DNA of 64,000 nt, taken from Enterobacter wuhouensis (GTDB lineage Bacteria; Pseudomonadota; Gammaproteobacteria; Enterobacterales; Enterobacteriaceae). The first letter of the stretch is position 1, and every line of letters begins with the position of its first letter. Position numbers and translations under genes: made by a program. Below, piece by piece: positions 17,025 through 26,026 of the stretch. The notes under the pieces are model-generated. The model was given only the letters and a program-made list of their open reading frames with translations, was not told the origin of the DNA and ran no database searches. Where the stretch lies: NCBI RefSeq assembly GCF_004331265.1, contig NZ_SJOO01000002.1, positions 62,001-126,000 of the forward strand, read 5' to 3'.

Positions 17025-20000
17025 TATTCGTAACCCCCTCGATCACTGAAATTACTGCGTGTTTTTGCCCTTGCCCTGCGCTCACGCTCATCAAGCTGCC
17101 GGGCCACCTCGCGGGCGACATCCTGCGCGCTTTGCCCTGGCTGGGCGACAATATGAATTGGCGCGCTTATCTCGTACTTAATGACCTGCGGCTGTCTCTC
17201 TGCCTTTGCTGACGGCGCCGGTTGCGTCCTGACAGGTACACTGTACGGATGAAGTGGTGCGGCTTCTGCCGGGGCAGCCGCCAGGCCCATTACCCCAGCG
17301 ACCACGGAAGCGAACACCTTCTGGCGCATAGCCATCGGGTCAGCCCTGTTATCCGTGATTTCCGTAAGGGCCGGTGCTGGCATGACAGCCGCAGCGATAT
17401 CAGCCAGCTCCGCAGCACGATCCCGACCAGGACGATTTACCGGGGCGTTAACAATCTCAGGAGGCAGTATTAACCTGCTTTCAGGCCGTTGCTCCGGGCT
17501 GGCTGTTACATCACGAACGGGGCTTACTGTTGCCGCCAGTTTCACCAGTTCAGTAGTGCGATTGCTTACCGGAAGATTTGCCGGACCGTTCACACTATCA
17601 GGCGGCAGAACTATCCCGCGTTCAGGACGTTGTTTAGCGCTGGCCGGTTCCGTCCGGGAAGGATTGAGCGTTGCCGCCACCCTCGCCAGATCAGCAGTCC
17701 GTTTCCTGCCGGTGACATTGGCGGGCCCGTTTACGATCTCTGGGCCATTCTCACCCACGATGCCGAACTGGCCGCGCGGAATGGTACCGCCGCTGTCGTA
17801 CATGCCAGCAAAACCCATCGGCGGGAATCCGCCAGGCGGCAGCACCACTTTACCGTCTGTGCTTACCGTGGCTGGTTGCTGCCGCGTGACCTGCTCAGGA
17901 AGCTTCGCTTTGGCCGCTTCCTTGCTGACAATGCCAAGTTTTTCAAGCAGCCAGGAAACGCCCGATTTAAGCGAATCCAGCGGGTGCATGACCATGTTCA
18001 GCCCTGCCGCCAGCGCCTCCCCAAACTGCCGCCCCATCGACGCCGCGCTTTGCAGCTCTGCAGAGGTGGATTTAACCGGCGTCAGCAGATCAGTAAACCA
18101 GCCCCACAATGCCTGGACCTTGTCACCTATCCACTGAAAAACAGGCTGCAGTGGCTCAAACGCCGCACTGACAGGCGCAGCTGCAGCTTTGAATCCTTCA
18201 ACCACTCCGCCTAAAAATGCGCTTATCGGCTGCCAGTATTTCCAGACAACCAGCGCCACGCCAGCCAGCGCCGCCACAACGAGCCCTATCGGACTAAGCA
18301 GGGCGCCCAGCAATCCAGAAATCCCGTACAGCGCAACGCGAAGGAGGTCCAGCGGGCCGGACGCCAGAAAACGCAGCACGCCACCGGCTGCGGATAATCC
18401 CCCGCGCAACGCGGCCAGCGGATTCATTACCATGCCGATAATGTTGCGAATACCAGACATTCCGCCGCGAAGGACAGCAAGCGGCGCACCGGCCAGCGCT
18501 TTCAGCGCATTGCCAGCCAGCCCGGCAGAACGGCGCAGGGAGTTAAGGGGAGACGCCAGCAACCCGGCGCTGCTGCCGGATGCCGCCAGGCCACGGCGCA
18601 ACAGGGAAAGCGGCGCATTTGCCAGCCAGGAGAGCGCGCCGCCGGTGCGGGTCACTGCAGACATAACGGAGGGGAGTGTTTTTACACCCAACACGGACAG
18701 GCCAAAACGGATCACCGCCAGCGGCCCCAGCACGGCAGCCACGGCCACCGCCAGCGTGCCGAGCACAACGGTGATCGCAGCTGTGGCTGCAGCCACTTTC
18801 ATCAGCGTGCCCGCCAGCTGCGGGTTAGCCTCAACCCATCGACGCAGTGCCCCGGTAACGTTTTTGACGTACCCCATGATATCCATCAGCGGCTGGCGCA
18901 GGGTTTCACCCAGGCTACTGAAAGCGTTCTGCGCGCCCGTTTTAACAAGCAACCACTGCGCGGAAAGTGAATCCTTATTGATATCGGATTCTTTCTGCAT
19001 GGAGCCGTTAGCCTCAGTGCCTGAGGTGAGTTTCAGCTGTCGCTGCAGCTCCGGCAGGTTGTTTGCAAGCTTCGCCGCATCGTCGCCAAACTCCTTGCCA
19101 AATATCATCGTCATGGCGGACAGGCGTTTATCCTGCGGCAGCTTGTTGACCTTCTCCAGCACGCGCTGAATGGTCCCCATTGCGTCCTTTGTCATCTGCT
19201 TTTCAATCTCTTCTGGATTGAGTTTCAGCAGATCCATACCTTCCATGAACCGCTTGCTCTGCATGGTTGCAATCGACAGTTCGCGCACCATCGCATTTGA
19301 TGCGCTGGCGGCAATTTCAGGCGCGGCCCCCAGAGAAAGGAAGGTGGAACCCAGCGCGGCCGCCTTTCGGAAATCAAGCCGGTCAGCCACGCCACCCATG
19401 CGCTGCAGCACATTGATGATATCGCCGCCCTTAGACATGGCGTTATCGTCCAGGTAGTTCAGGGTATCGCCAAGCTGTTCAATATTTCGGGTCGGCACTT
19501 TATACAGCTGCGCGATTTTCCCCAGCCCCTCCGCCAGCTCATCAGCGGGCAGCTCGAATGCCGTTGCGGCCTTTGCTGCAGTGGATGCAAAGGCCAGCAG
19601 GTCACGCTTCTGGTCTTCGTAAGAATCGTTCTGGTTTGTCACGCCCATGCGGGCGCCACCTTCAACCAGCGCGGCATAGTCAATGGCGCCATTCTCCATC
19701 GGCAGCTTTTCACTGGCGGCCTTAATGGCATCCTGCATGTCGTAAAACTGTTTTGTGCGGTTGCCGTTGTCGTCCCGCAGCCCGTTAACCTGCTTTGCAA
19801 CGCCTTTCATCGCATCTTCCATGCTGGCATAGCTTTTAACGGCTGCCATCACCGGCGCGCCCATCGCCAGCCCGGCGGCAGTAGTCGTTGCTCCCGCGCC
19901 CGCGATACGATCCCGCACCTCAAGACGCCGCGAATACTGATCGCGGACGGCGTTCATACGGGCCTGCTGCTCGCCCAGGCGTTTAAGGGATTTCTGCTGT

Positions 20001-20467
20001 CGGTCCAGCGCCTGCCGGGTTTCGTCGGCATTCTGCCGCAGCTCACGCTGGGCACTGCTCAACTTTTTGGTGTCCAGCCCGGCCTCATTGAGCGCAAGAC
20101 GCTGACGCTGCACCGACTGACGCAGGCCGTTATATTTGCTCTGCAGCTCGTTAACGCGGTTTTTTGCCTGCTCAAGCAGACGAGCCTGCGCCGCCGTCGG
20201 GCGGTTAGTTGCCGAGAACTGCGTGGCAAGCTTCGCCGCTTCTTCGCGTGCGGCTTTAAGACTGTTGCCGGTGACGGCGAGCTGCGCGCTTGCCTTGCGG
20301 AAACCGTCAATACGGCCCGCCTGGGCGTCCAGTTCTTTTAATCTTGCGCGGCTTTGCTGAATGGCGGTAGCCAGCTCTTTAGAGCTGGCCTGCGCTGATC
20401 GGAATGGGCGGGTGAGCTTATCAACCGCATTTAGAATTACCTGCAAACGCAGGTTAGTGTCACTCAT
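17024..20467 (-). CDS. T: Tail tape measure protein gpT
   Basis: The tape measure protein that sets tail length, 1147 residues against about 815 in P2 gpT. An N-terminal coiled-coil region (about 1-180, rich in ARLKELDAQ and LRQSVQRQRLAL) is followed by the tape-measure core with EDAMKGVAKQVNGL near residue 215. A hydrophobic middle part (about 555-730) contains five related segments of the type APLSLLRRGL/NPLAALRGGL. The C-terminal third carries three imperfect repeats of about 48 residues (NGPANVTGRKRTADLARVAA type). The extra length relative to P2 comes largely from these repeats. It starts inside the end of E'. Confidence 0.94.
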   Translation of the reverse strand: MSDTNLRLQVILNAVDKLTRPFRSAQASSKELATAIQQSRARLKELDAQAGRIDGFRKASAQLAVTGNSLKAAREEAAKLATQFSATNRPTAAQARLLEQAKNRVNELQSKYNGLRQSVQRQRLALNEAGLDTKKLSSAQRELRQNADETRQALDRQQKSLKRLGEQQARMNAVRDQYSRRLEVRDRIAGAGATTTAAGLAMGAPVMAAVKSYASMEDAMKGVAKQVNGLRDDNGNRTKQFYDMQDAIKAASEKLPMENGAIDYAALVEGGARMGVTNQNDSYEDQKRDLLAFASTAAKAATAFELPADELAEGLGKIAQLYKVPTRNIEQLGDTLNYLDDNAMSKGGDIINVLQRMGGVADRLDFRKAAALGSTFLSLGAAPEIAASASNAMVRELSIATMQSKRFMEGMDLLKLNPEEIEKQMTKDAMGTIQRVLEKVNKLPQDKRLSAMTMIFGKEFGDDAAKLANNLPELQRQLKLTSGTEANGSMQKESDINKDSLSAQWLLVKTGAQNAFSSLGETLRQPLMDIMGYVKNVTGALRRWVEANPQLAGTLMKVAAATAAITVVLGTLAVAVAAVLGPLAVIRFGLSVLGVKTLPSVMSAVTRTGGALSWLANAPLSLLRRGLAASGSSAGLLASPLNSLRRSAGLAGNALKALAGAPLAVLRGGMSGIRNIIGMVMNPLAALRGGLSAAGGVLRFLASGPLDLLRVALYGISGLLGALLSPIGLVVAALAGVALVVWKYWQPISAFLGGVVEGFKAAAAPVSAAFEPLQPVFQWIGDKVQALWGWFTDLLTPVKSTSAELQSAASMGRQFGEALAAGLNMVMHPLDSLKSGVSWLLEKLGIVSKEAAKAKLPEQVTRQQPATVSTDGKVVLPPGGFPPMGFAGMYDSGGTIPRGQFGIVGENGPEIVNGPANVTGRKRTADLARVAATLNPSRTEPASAKQRPERGIVLPPDSVNGPANLPVSNRTTELVKLAATVSPVRDVTASPEQRPESRLILPPEIVNAPVNRPGRDRAAELADIAAAVMPAPALTEITDNRADPMAMRQKVFASVVAGVMGLAAAPAEAAPLHPYSVPVRTQPAPSAKAERQPQVIKYEISAPIHIVAQPGQSAQDVAREVARQLDERERRARAKTRSNFSDRGGYE

Positions 20468-20896
20468 CGCTGGCCCCGCTTCTCTGAATCGCTTTATACC
20501 GCCACTCCAGCACTTCGGTCAGCGGCATAACGTCAGTGACGGACGGCGGCCAGTGAAAAATGGTGGCGATATCAGCCACCAGGTCTTCTACCGTCAGGCT
20601 GTCGGCAAACCGGCAAGCACCGATTTCTTCAACAAAAAAGTGACCACCTCAACCGACAGCGCGGTGAGATCGGCGGGGTCCATTTCAGCCATTTCCTGAG
20701 CGGTCAGCGCGGGCGTGGAGATGCGGGGAATAATCGTCATCATCGCGCCGACGTCCATATCCATGATCGCCTGCAGACGGGTGCCACGCAGCGCGCCGGA
20801 CTGTGGCTTGCGCAGCACAATTTCGGCAATTTCGGTTTTACCGCGTTTGATTGGGGTGTCCAGCTGTACGGTTTTTTCAGTCAGTTGTTCGCTCAT
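20460..20896 (-). CDS. E+E': Tail assembly fusion gpE+E' made by -1 frameshift
   Basis: Reading shifts by -1 at TTTTTTG (20639-20633) and continues in an overlapping frame without an independent start: VEEIGACRFADSLTVEDLVA, then DIATIFHWPPSVTDVMPLTE, then VLEWRYKAIQRSGASDE. The stop TGA is at 20462-20460, overlapping the gpT start (ATGAGTGA). This is the P2-type arrangement. E' is too short to appear as a separate gene but is required for tail assembly in P2. Confidence 0.85.
20594..20896 (-). CDS. E: Tail assembly protein gpE (short form)
   Basis: A 100-residue tail assembly chaperone. I chose the ATG at 20896 (MSEQLTEKTVQLDTPIKRG) because AGGAA lies 6 bases upstream; the ATG at 20902 would touch that site. 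Near the C-terminus the slippery heptamer T-TTT-TTG (20639-20633) allows a -1 frameshift into E'. The arrangement equals that of P2 E/E+E' and of lambda G/GT, in which both products help load the tape measure protein. Confidence 0.92.
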   Translation of the reverse strand: MSEQLTEKTVQLDTPIKRGKTEIAEIVLRKPQSGALRGTRLQAIMDMDVGAMMTIIPRISTPALTAQEMAEMDPADLTALSVEVVTFLLKKSVLAGLPTA

Positions 20897-20950
20897 TGTC
20901 ATTTCCTGTTAATAAGGTACTGGCGCGGCTGCCCGCGCCTTTAAAGTAGA

Positions 20951-21466
20951 TCAGAGGCCCAGGGCGTTGCGGTGTTCTTCCATCAGGTCCACGCCATCAA
21001 CGATTTCAATCATGTTGATCACATCAACCTCATAGAGCACCTCGCCGTTAATGGTCAGCTTCGCGTAGCTGTTGGTGCTGCTGACTTTAGTGGTGTTGCT
21101 CTCCCCGGTTTTCCATTCGCCGGAATCGACTTCTTTATGTCGCCCGCGCACAACCAGCTCAACGGCCTGCACTTCGCCGGTATCGTCACGCTGAATGGAG
21201 CCGGTGAAACGCAGCTGGATACCGTCAACGGTGGCTTTACCCATCTGTTTGAATAACAGCAGTTCGGTGCCACCGATTGAAAATTCCGTGTCCAGCGCGC
21301 CATCATCCAGCCCCAGATCAACATCAGCCGAACCGGGCATACCGCCGCCGCGATACTTTTCAAACTTGCGGCCGAATTTAGGCAGGGTCAGGGACTCAAC
21401 AATCCCCTGATAGTTATTCCCGTCGTTAAACAGGTTCAGGTGTTTTAACTTGCGTGGTAAAGCCAT
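20951..21466 (-). CDS. FII: Major tail tube protein gpFII
   Basis: A 171-residue tail tube protein (P2 FII has 172). The N-terminus MALPRKLKHLNLFNDGNNYQ and the middle motif GLDDGALDTEFSIGG are characteristic. It polymerises around the tape measure. It lies 9 bases after the sheath gene stop and is under the same late promoter. Confidence 0.95.
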   Translation of the reverse strand: MALPRKLKHLNLFNDGNNYQGIVESLTLPKFGRKFEKYRGGGMPGSADVDLGLDDGALDTEFSIGGTELLLFKQMGKATVDGIQLRFTGSIQRDDTGEVQAVELVVRGRHKEVDSGEWKTGESNTTKVSSTNSYAKLTINGEVLYEVDVINMIEIVDGVDLMEEHRNALGL

Positions 21467-21475
21467 ATTGTCCCC

Positions 21476-22648
21476 TTACGCGCTGACCTGGCTGGAGAAA
21501 TCCAGCAGATACTGATCGGTGATGCGCTGGCGCAGCATCAGGTTTTCCAGAGGCGGTACCGGCGTATAGTCGTAATCGATAGTGAGCTTCCCGGCTTTCA
21601 GGGAATCTTTATCGTTTACGGACTCATCCAGCCAGCAGTCGGCGCCGATGATGTAACCCTGCGTTTTCAGGTTGCGCAGTTTGGCGCGAATACCTTCGAT
21701 AATGTCGCGTGCCAGCGACGGGTTAAGTACGCCATCCACCGCCCACATGTGCGCTTCTGCAATGGTGTCAGCCAGCACCTGCGCGGTGCGGGTGTAGTTT
21801 TCAAAGGCAAACAGAGGATCGTCACTGAGGCAGCGGGAACCCCAGAAGCGGAAACCATCTTTGCGGATCAGCGTGGTGACATCGTTCTGGTTCAGCAGCC
21901 CCGCATCGGTTGCCGGGTCCTGCAAATCCCAGAACACATCCGCAGAAATGCCGGTGACGCCGTTCACGCCCACGTTGGACAGGGATTTGTGCCAGCCGGT
22001 CTGTTCGTCAATTTTGGCACGCAGGCCAAGCGCACGGGCTGAGGCGTAAGCCGTTGCGTCAGCATTCAGCACGGTGTCAAAACTGATGAAATCAGGCCAG
22101 ATCAGCATCCCCTCACGCTGGCTGAAATTAGCGCGGTAGGCAATGGCCTCCTCTACCGTTTTGCAGCCGTAGGCTGACAGATAGGCGAACCCGCGCAGAC
22201 TCTGCGCCACGCTCAGTAGCTCGGTTGCAACCGCCTGCGCGTCGTGCCCCGGCACGCCAAGAATGCGCGGCTTAACGCCGAGCTGGGACTGCGCAGATAA
22301 CAGCGCTTTCATGCCCGTTTTTTTACCGTCAGCTGTCACGCCGCCGATAATGTTGGAGGTTGTTTCCGCTTCGGTTTCGCCCTGCGCCACACGCACAACG
22401 ACGGTGACTGGTTTAGCCTGGTCGGCAATTGCATCCAGCGAGCGGGCCAGCGTGCCGGACTCGCCTGCTTTACCGCTGGCGGTCAGCACGTCGGTGAGCA
22501 GGACCGGTTTATTGAGGGGGAACACGGACGCATCTGCATCATCGCCGGTACAGACCATACCGACAATTGCCGTGCTTACTGTTGAAATGGGGCGGGTGCC
22601 ATCGTTGACCTCAACGACGCGCACACCATGGTGATAATCCTTAGCCAT
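21476..22648 (-). CDS. FI: Major tail sheath protein gpFI
   Basis: A 390-residue contractile tail sheath subunit (P2 FI has 396). The N-terminus [18 protein letters not shown] and the C-terminal [20 protein letters not shown] are conserved in the sheath family. It is the first gene of the tail operon FI-FII-E-T-U-D-ogr. A Ribosome-binding site AAAGGAG precedes the ATG, and an Ogr box is centred about 80 bases upstream of it. Confidence 0.96.
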   Translation of the reverse strand: MAKDYHHGVRVVEVNDGTRPISTVSTAIVGMVCTGDDADASVFPLNKPVLLTDVLTASGKAGESGTLARSLDAIADQAKPVTVVVRVAQGETEAETTSNIIGGVTADGKKTGMKALLSAQSQLGVKPRILGVPGHDAQAVATELLSVAQSLRGFAYLSAYGCKTVEEAIAYRANFSQREGMLIWPDFISFDTVLNADATAYASARALGLRAKIDEQTGWHKSLSNVGVNGVTGISADVFWDLQDPATDAGLLNQNDVTTLIRKDGFRFWGSRCLSDDPLFAFENYTRTAQVLADTIAEAHMWAVDGVLNPSLARDIIEGIRAKLRNLKTQGYIIGADCWLDESVNDKDSLKAGKLTIDYDYTPVPPLENLMLRQRITDQYLLDFSSQVSA

Positions 22649-22717
22649 ATAACGAATCTCCTTTAGAAGAGTTTCGCCATGATTCCTTTGTATGAAATGA
22701 AAATCATCGAGACCATA

Positions 22718-22737
22718 TTGTCTGATTTATGATACAA
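22718..22737 (-). promoter_or_regulatory. Ogr box of the FI (PF) late promoter
   Basis: TTGT-N12-ACAA with exact dyad ends lies here. P2 late promoters carry TGT-N12-ACA centred near -55; this places the start near 22672, giving a 24-base leader before FI. The box also overlaps the plus-strand segment TATGAT, a possible -10 of the divergent accessory genes. Confidence 0.75.
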
Positions 22738-22777
22738 AGTGATCGTTGAAGGATTAGCGAGACGATGAGCGTAAGCA

Positions 22778-23284
22778 ATGGTTTTTAGTGAGATTACTGT
22801 TCTGTCATGTCAGATAGTTGCGTCTTTACTGATGGGGTGTGATTATTTCATGCCTTCCGCATGGAGAACCAGGGTCAATCAAACTCTTTTTGGATACTTT
22901 TCTCGATTAAGAGATAATCTTGACAAGGATATTTCACAGAAAATCAAAGAAACATTCGCACAGTTAAAAGTAATATCTTTTTGTTTATGTTTAATAGCAA
23001 TTGCATATGTAATATACTATTTTAGAATTTCGTTATATGAAAATTTAACACCTATTTTGTATTTGTGCCTCGCAGTCATTTCAATTTTATGTGCAACTCT
23101 GGCCCTACATGTTATTGTTGGCCACGCCGTAAAATTGCTTGTCGCATTGGGCATTGGTGGAGTATTTTTCAGAAGTATTTCTGTTTTCTTACTAAAAACA
23201 GAAAAAGGTCCACTTGCCGGAACAGGATTTCTCATGTTACTTATCTCATTCATTATGCGATACGCGAACATTACTCATATCTGA
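22778..23284 (+). CDS. Accessory membrane protein, function unknown
   Basis: A 168-residue protein on the strand opposite to the tail genes, in AT-rich DNA unlike its neighbours. Hydrophobic segments are near residues 4-22, 64-84, 89-112, 115-133 and 145-163, so it spans the inner membrane four or five times, with a charged cytoplasmic loop (RLRDNLDKDISQKIKETFAQ) near 44-63. I do not recognise a family. It occupies the place of P2 Z/fun, a lysogenic-conversion gene that blocks phage T5, and is followed 42 bases later by a second accessory gene. No clear Shine-Dalgarno sequence is seen, so the start is uncertain. Confidence 0.6.
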   Translation: MVFSEITVLSCQIVASLLMGCDYFMPSAWRTRVNQTLFGYFSRLRDNLDKDISQKIKETFAQLKVISFCLCLIAIAYVIYYFRISLYENLTPILYLCLAVISILCATLALHVIVGHAVKLLVALGIGGVFFRSISVFLLKTEKGPLAGTGFLMLLISFIMRYANITHI

Positions 23285-23325
23285 ACACAACGAACCAGAA
23301 AAAAAATACTTATAAAGGAAGGTAT

Positions 23326-23808
23326 ATGATTTTTTATCATGCATCAACAACGAAACATGAAATCGGCGACACATTAACTCACACTCAAAGCAATACGTGC
23401 AAATACTATCCAGATGTAAATATTGCATTAGAGAAAGTAAAACCTCAGGGCATGCTTGGTCGAGACAATGCCATCTATATAACCAATGATAGTGCTTTTG
23501 CTAAACACTTCATCAGTTCCCAACATAAACAAAGCAAAACCTTTATTTATGAAGTTAGTACCACTGACGAACCTAGCGGACATCCATTCGCTGTAATTCA
23601 TCAGATAAACAAGCATATTAATAACCTTAACGGCTCAAAAGTCAATGTATTAGCCCTCGAATATTGGCAGCCAAGCCAACAATGGAAGTTTTACGAATAC
23701 CTTGTTTCTAACATTACAATAACTGGCATTATTGAAGTGGATGACAATGACATCTTACTGGCAACACTTTCATACCAAGATGATATTTCTCTTGCTACAT
23801 CCATATAA
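23326..23808 (+). CDS. Accessory protein, possible ADP-ribosyltransferase fold
   Basis: A 160-residue soluble protein starting at an ATG with a strong ribosome-binding site (AAGGAAGG); the open frame extends further upstream but overlaps the preceding gene. Its segments FYHAST (3-8), NAIYITNDSAFAKHF (48-62), FIYEVS (73-78) and the late GIIEV resemble, in order, the FYHGT, IYFSA, IYIVEP and VGVVED segments of Arr-type rifampin ADP-ribosyltransferases, with H5 and Y51 as candidate NAD-binding residues. Similar patterns occur in other small ART-like proteins. This is weak pattern similarity, not a database match, and a different function is possible. Confidence 0.5.
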   Translation: MIFYHASTTKHEIGDTLTHTQSNTCKYYPDVNIALEKVKPQGMLGRDNAIYITNDSAFAKHFISSQHKQSKTFIYEVSTTDEPSGHPFAVIHQINKHINNLNGSKVNVLALEYWQPSQQWKFYEYLVSNITITGIIEVDDNDILLATLSYQDDISLATSI

Positions 23809-23881
23809 CCATAAAATATTATTGGGTGTCATTACAACACCCAACAACCAACCCCACCAGTAAGTTCTACCATTATATTAA

Positions 23882-24088
23882 TTATAGCAAGACACCATCA
23901 AGAACAGATGATATTGGGTCAATACTAATGAGAATAGGTTTATTATTTTCATCACTGCACCATTGTTTCCCGTACGGCGTAGGTGTTGTTTTGAACGGAT
24001 GATCATCATCAGATATATTTGTGCATAAACTCAAATCGTGAATGCCCGGTAATGCTTCATTACAACTTATAGGATCCCAGTACCACAT
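23882..24088 (-). CDS. Small protein after the tail fibre gene
   Basis: A 68-residue protein whose ATG follows the tail fibre stop by one base (TAATATG), with GGAGG inside the end of the fibre gene, so it is translationally coupled to it. It is rich in W, C, P and D (MWYWDPISCNEALPG, GKQWCSDENN) and has no membrane segment. Its place is that of a P2 gpG-type tail fibre assembly protein, but it is much shorter and not recognisably homologous. A role in fibre folding or a remnant after fibre exchange are both possible. Confidence 0.55.
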   Translation of the reverse strand: MWYWDPISCNEALPGIHDLSLCTNISDDDHPFKTTPTPYGKQWCSDENNKPILISIDPISSVLDGVLL

Positions 24089-24089
24089 A

Positions 24090-25424
24090 TTAGTACCCCT
24101 CCGCAATGTAACTACCCGCAAATTTAGAACCATAAGACGTACCAGCATTTGATGAGAGAGTTGTTAGCTGGATTGCTAAACAAATACTTGAGAGTCCGGC
24201 TTGTCCGACCTGAGCACTCTCAAACGTATTCTCAATATTAAAGTCTGCAACTGAACTGTAGTAAGCCACTTCGCTAGTAAAACTGATCGGGTAGGCAACG
24301 ACGACACCGCTTGCAGGGTTTGGAATAGTTAGTGGCTGGGATGTATACCATCGGCGCCCTACACGTTTAAATCCGTCACTGTAAACTTCGTACCAACCAT
24401 TTGCGTTAGACCCCTTACTCACCAGGTAGCGAGGCGTTTTCGCCAGTTCAGCAATACCTAGGTACTTCAGAATATCTGCCACCGACTTACCTGAAAGCGC
24501 TGTCAGCGTCGTATCCAGTGGCTGCTTACCTGAAAGCGCATTGGTCACCGTGGTAGCGAAGTTAGGATCGTTACCCAGCGCTGTGGCCAGTTCGTTTAAC
24601 GTATCTAGTGCCGCCGGCGATGAATCTACAAGTGCCGCCAGAGCTGACTTAACAAAAGCCGTGGTGGCAATTTGCGTGTTGTTAGCCGTTTGCGCTGCAG
24701 TGGGTGCCGTCGGCGTTCCCGTTAGGGCCGGATTTGCCAGCGATGCTTTCAGTCCGAGCGCGTTATTGAGTAACGTCACCACGGCCTGCACAAATGCCGT
24801 GCTGGCAATCTGAGTGGTGTTCGTCCCCGCCGGTGCTGTTGGCGTTTTGGGCGTGCCCGTCAGGATCGGACTTTCTTTCGGGGCATACTGAGAATGCGGA
24901 TCGGCTGCAGCCAGGTGTTTTGCCATCAGGTCATCGACATATACCCTCAGCTCCAGCACCTTGTCATCGACATACTTGCGGGTTGCCAGCACCACCGCTG
25001 GGTCAATTTTCAGGGTAATGGTGTCGGTGCTGCTGGTAATCAGCACCATGCGCATGGTCTGCGTGCGTCCGCTCCCCTCCGCCAGCTGCGGCTTGTAGCT
25101 CTCCGGACAGTTGCCCACAGCAATCAGCGCGCCGGTGTCATCAAACAGCCCGACCTCGCGAATCCACCACCCGCCCTCAGTTTCGGGGATCACCTGCTCA
25201 GCAATAATCTGGCTGCTGTTCTGCGGGTCGATGTACAGCATGTTGAGATCGGCTCGGCGCTTTTCAGCAATCAGCCTGGTCTGCTGTGCGCTGGGTGTGG
25301 GAAGCACACCGCCACCGTCGCCCACCGCCATCTGGGTAATTTTCAGCGGAACGCCAAGCGCGGCGGCGCTCGCCAGTTTCGCCGCGCCGATCTCCGTCAG
25401 CAGGGTGTAGAATTTTGCGCTCAT
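24090..25424 (-). CDS. H: Tail fibre protein gpH
   Basis: A 444-residue receptor-binding fibre (P2 gpH has 669). The N-terminal 170 residues (YTLLTEIGAAKLASAAALG, TEGGWWIREVGLFDDTGALI) are the conserved baseplate-attachment part. Two copies of the LTGTPxxPTAPxxxNTTQIA-type collar repeat follow (about 185-245), then a short distal region ending in QLTTLSSNAGTSYGSKFAGSY. The distal part is shorter than in P2 and probably acquired separately, which would set host range. It overlaps gpI by 4 bases. Confidence 0.9.
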   Translation of the reverse strand: MSAKFYTLLTEIGAAKLASAAALGVPLKITQMAVGDGGGVLPTPSAQQTRLIAEKRRADLNMLYIDPQNSSQIIAEQVIPETEGGWWIREVGLFDDTGALIAVGNCPESYKPQLAEGSGRTQTMRMVLITSSTDTITLKIDPAVVLATRKYVDDKVLELRVYVDDLMAKHLAAADPHSQYAPKESPILTGTPKTPTAPAGTNTTQIASTAFVQAVVTLLNNALGLKASLANPALTGTPTAPTAAQTANNTQIATTAFVKSALAALVDSSPAALDTLNELATALGNDPNFATTVTNALSGKQPLDTTLTALSGKSVADILKYLGIAELAKTPRYLVSKGSNANGWYEVYSDGFKRVGRRWYTSQPLTIPNPASGVVVAYPISFTSEVAYYSSVADFNIENTFESAQVGQAGLSSICLAIQLTTLSSNAGTSYGSKFAGSYIAEGY

Positions 25425-26026
25425 GGATTCACTCTCACTGTGTCGATAACGTGGACCGCCCCGCCCTCGTAAGCGGTGCCGCCAGAAATAATGGTTTCGT
25501 TGATATACGGGTAAATTGTGATTTCTTCGCCGGTATAGGTGGCTGCGCCGACAAAATACGGCCCGCCGCTTTGCAGATTGATGGACATGCCGATCAGATG
25601 ACGACTGCAGGGTTTGGCGTCACTGATGAGCCGCTCCAGCTCCAGATAGGTTTCTTCAGTGATGCCCTGGTCCTGCACACCGATATCCAGGCGAAACGTG
25701 CCAGGCTGTTCACCGGTCTGCCACCATTCGATAATGCGGATCAGGAAGCCGAACGGCTCCACCACGCGACGCACGGCGCTGGTCGTCCCTTTGTGCTGAT
25801 GTATATAGAACGCATCCTGCACCACCCGGCGCTTTACGCTTTCTGTCCAGCTTTCGTCCCATCGGTCCACAGAAAACGCCCACGCCAGATACGGCAGGAA
25901 ACTGACCGGACAGGTTGCCGGGTTCCACAGGTCACGCAGCGGAACCCCCAGCCCCGAAATACCGCTGCAGCTCTGCGCCAGTCTGCGCTCAAGCGGCGAT
26001 GAGCCAGGCGGTAGCAGACTATACAT
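25421..26026 (-). CDS. I: Baseplate protein gpI
   Basis: A 201-residue baseplate wedge component similar to P2 gpI (176 residues). It begins YSLLPPGSSPLERRLAQSC and has the family segment LPYLAWAFSVDRWDESWTES. It overlaps gpJ upstream (8 bases) and gpH downstream (4 bases). Confidence 0.92.
   Translation of the reverse strand: MYSLLPPGSSPLERRLAQSCSGISGLGVPLRDLWNPATCPVSFLPYLAWAFSVDRWDESWTESVKRRVVQDAFYIHQHKGTTSAVRRVVEPFGFLIRIIEWWQTGEQPGTFRLDIGVQDQGITEETYLELERLISDAKPCSRHLIGMSINLQSGGPYFVGAATYTGEEITIYPYINETIISGGTAYEGGAVHVIDTVRVNP

Noticed and set aside
18189..19169. 326-codon plus-strand frame opposite gpT
   Set aside because: Low-complexity antisense shadow of the tape measure gene.
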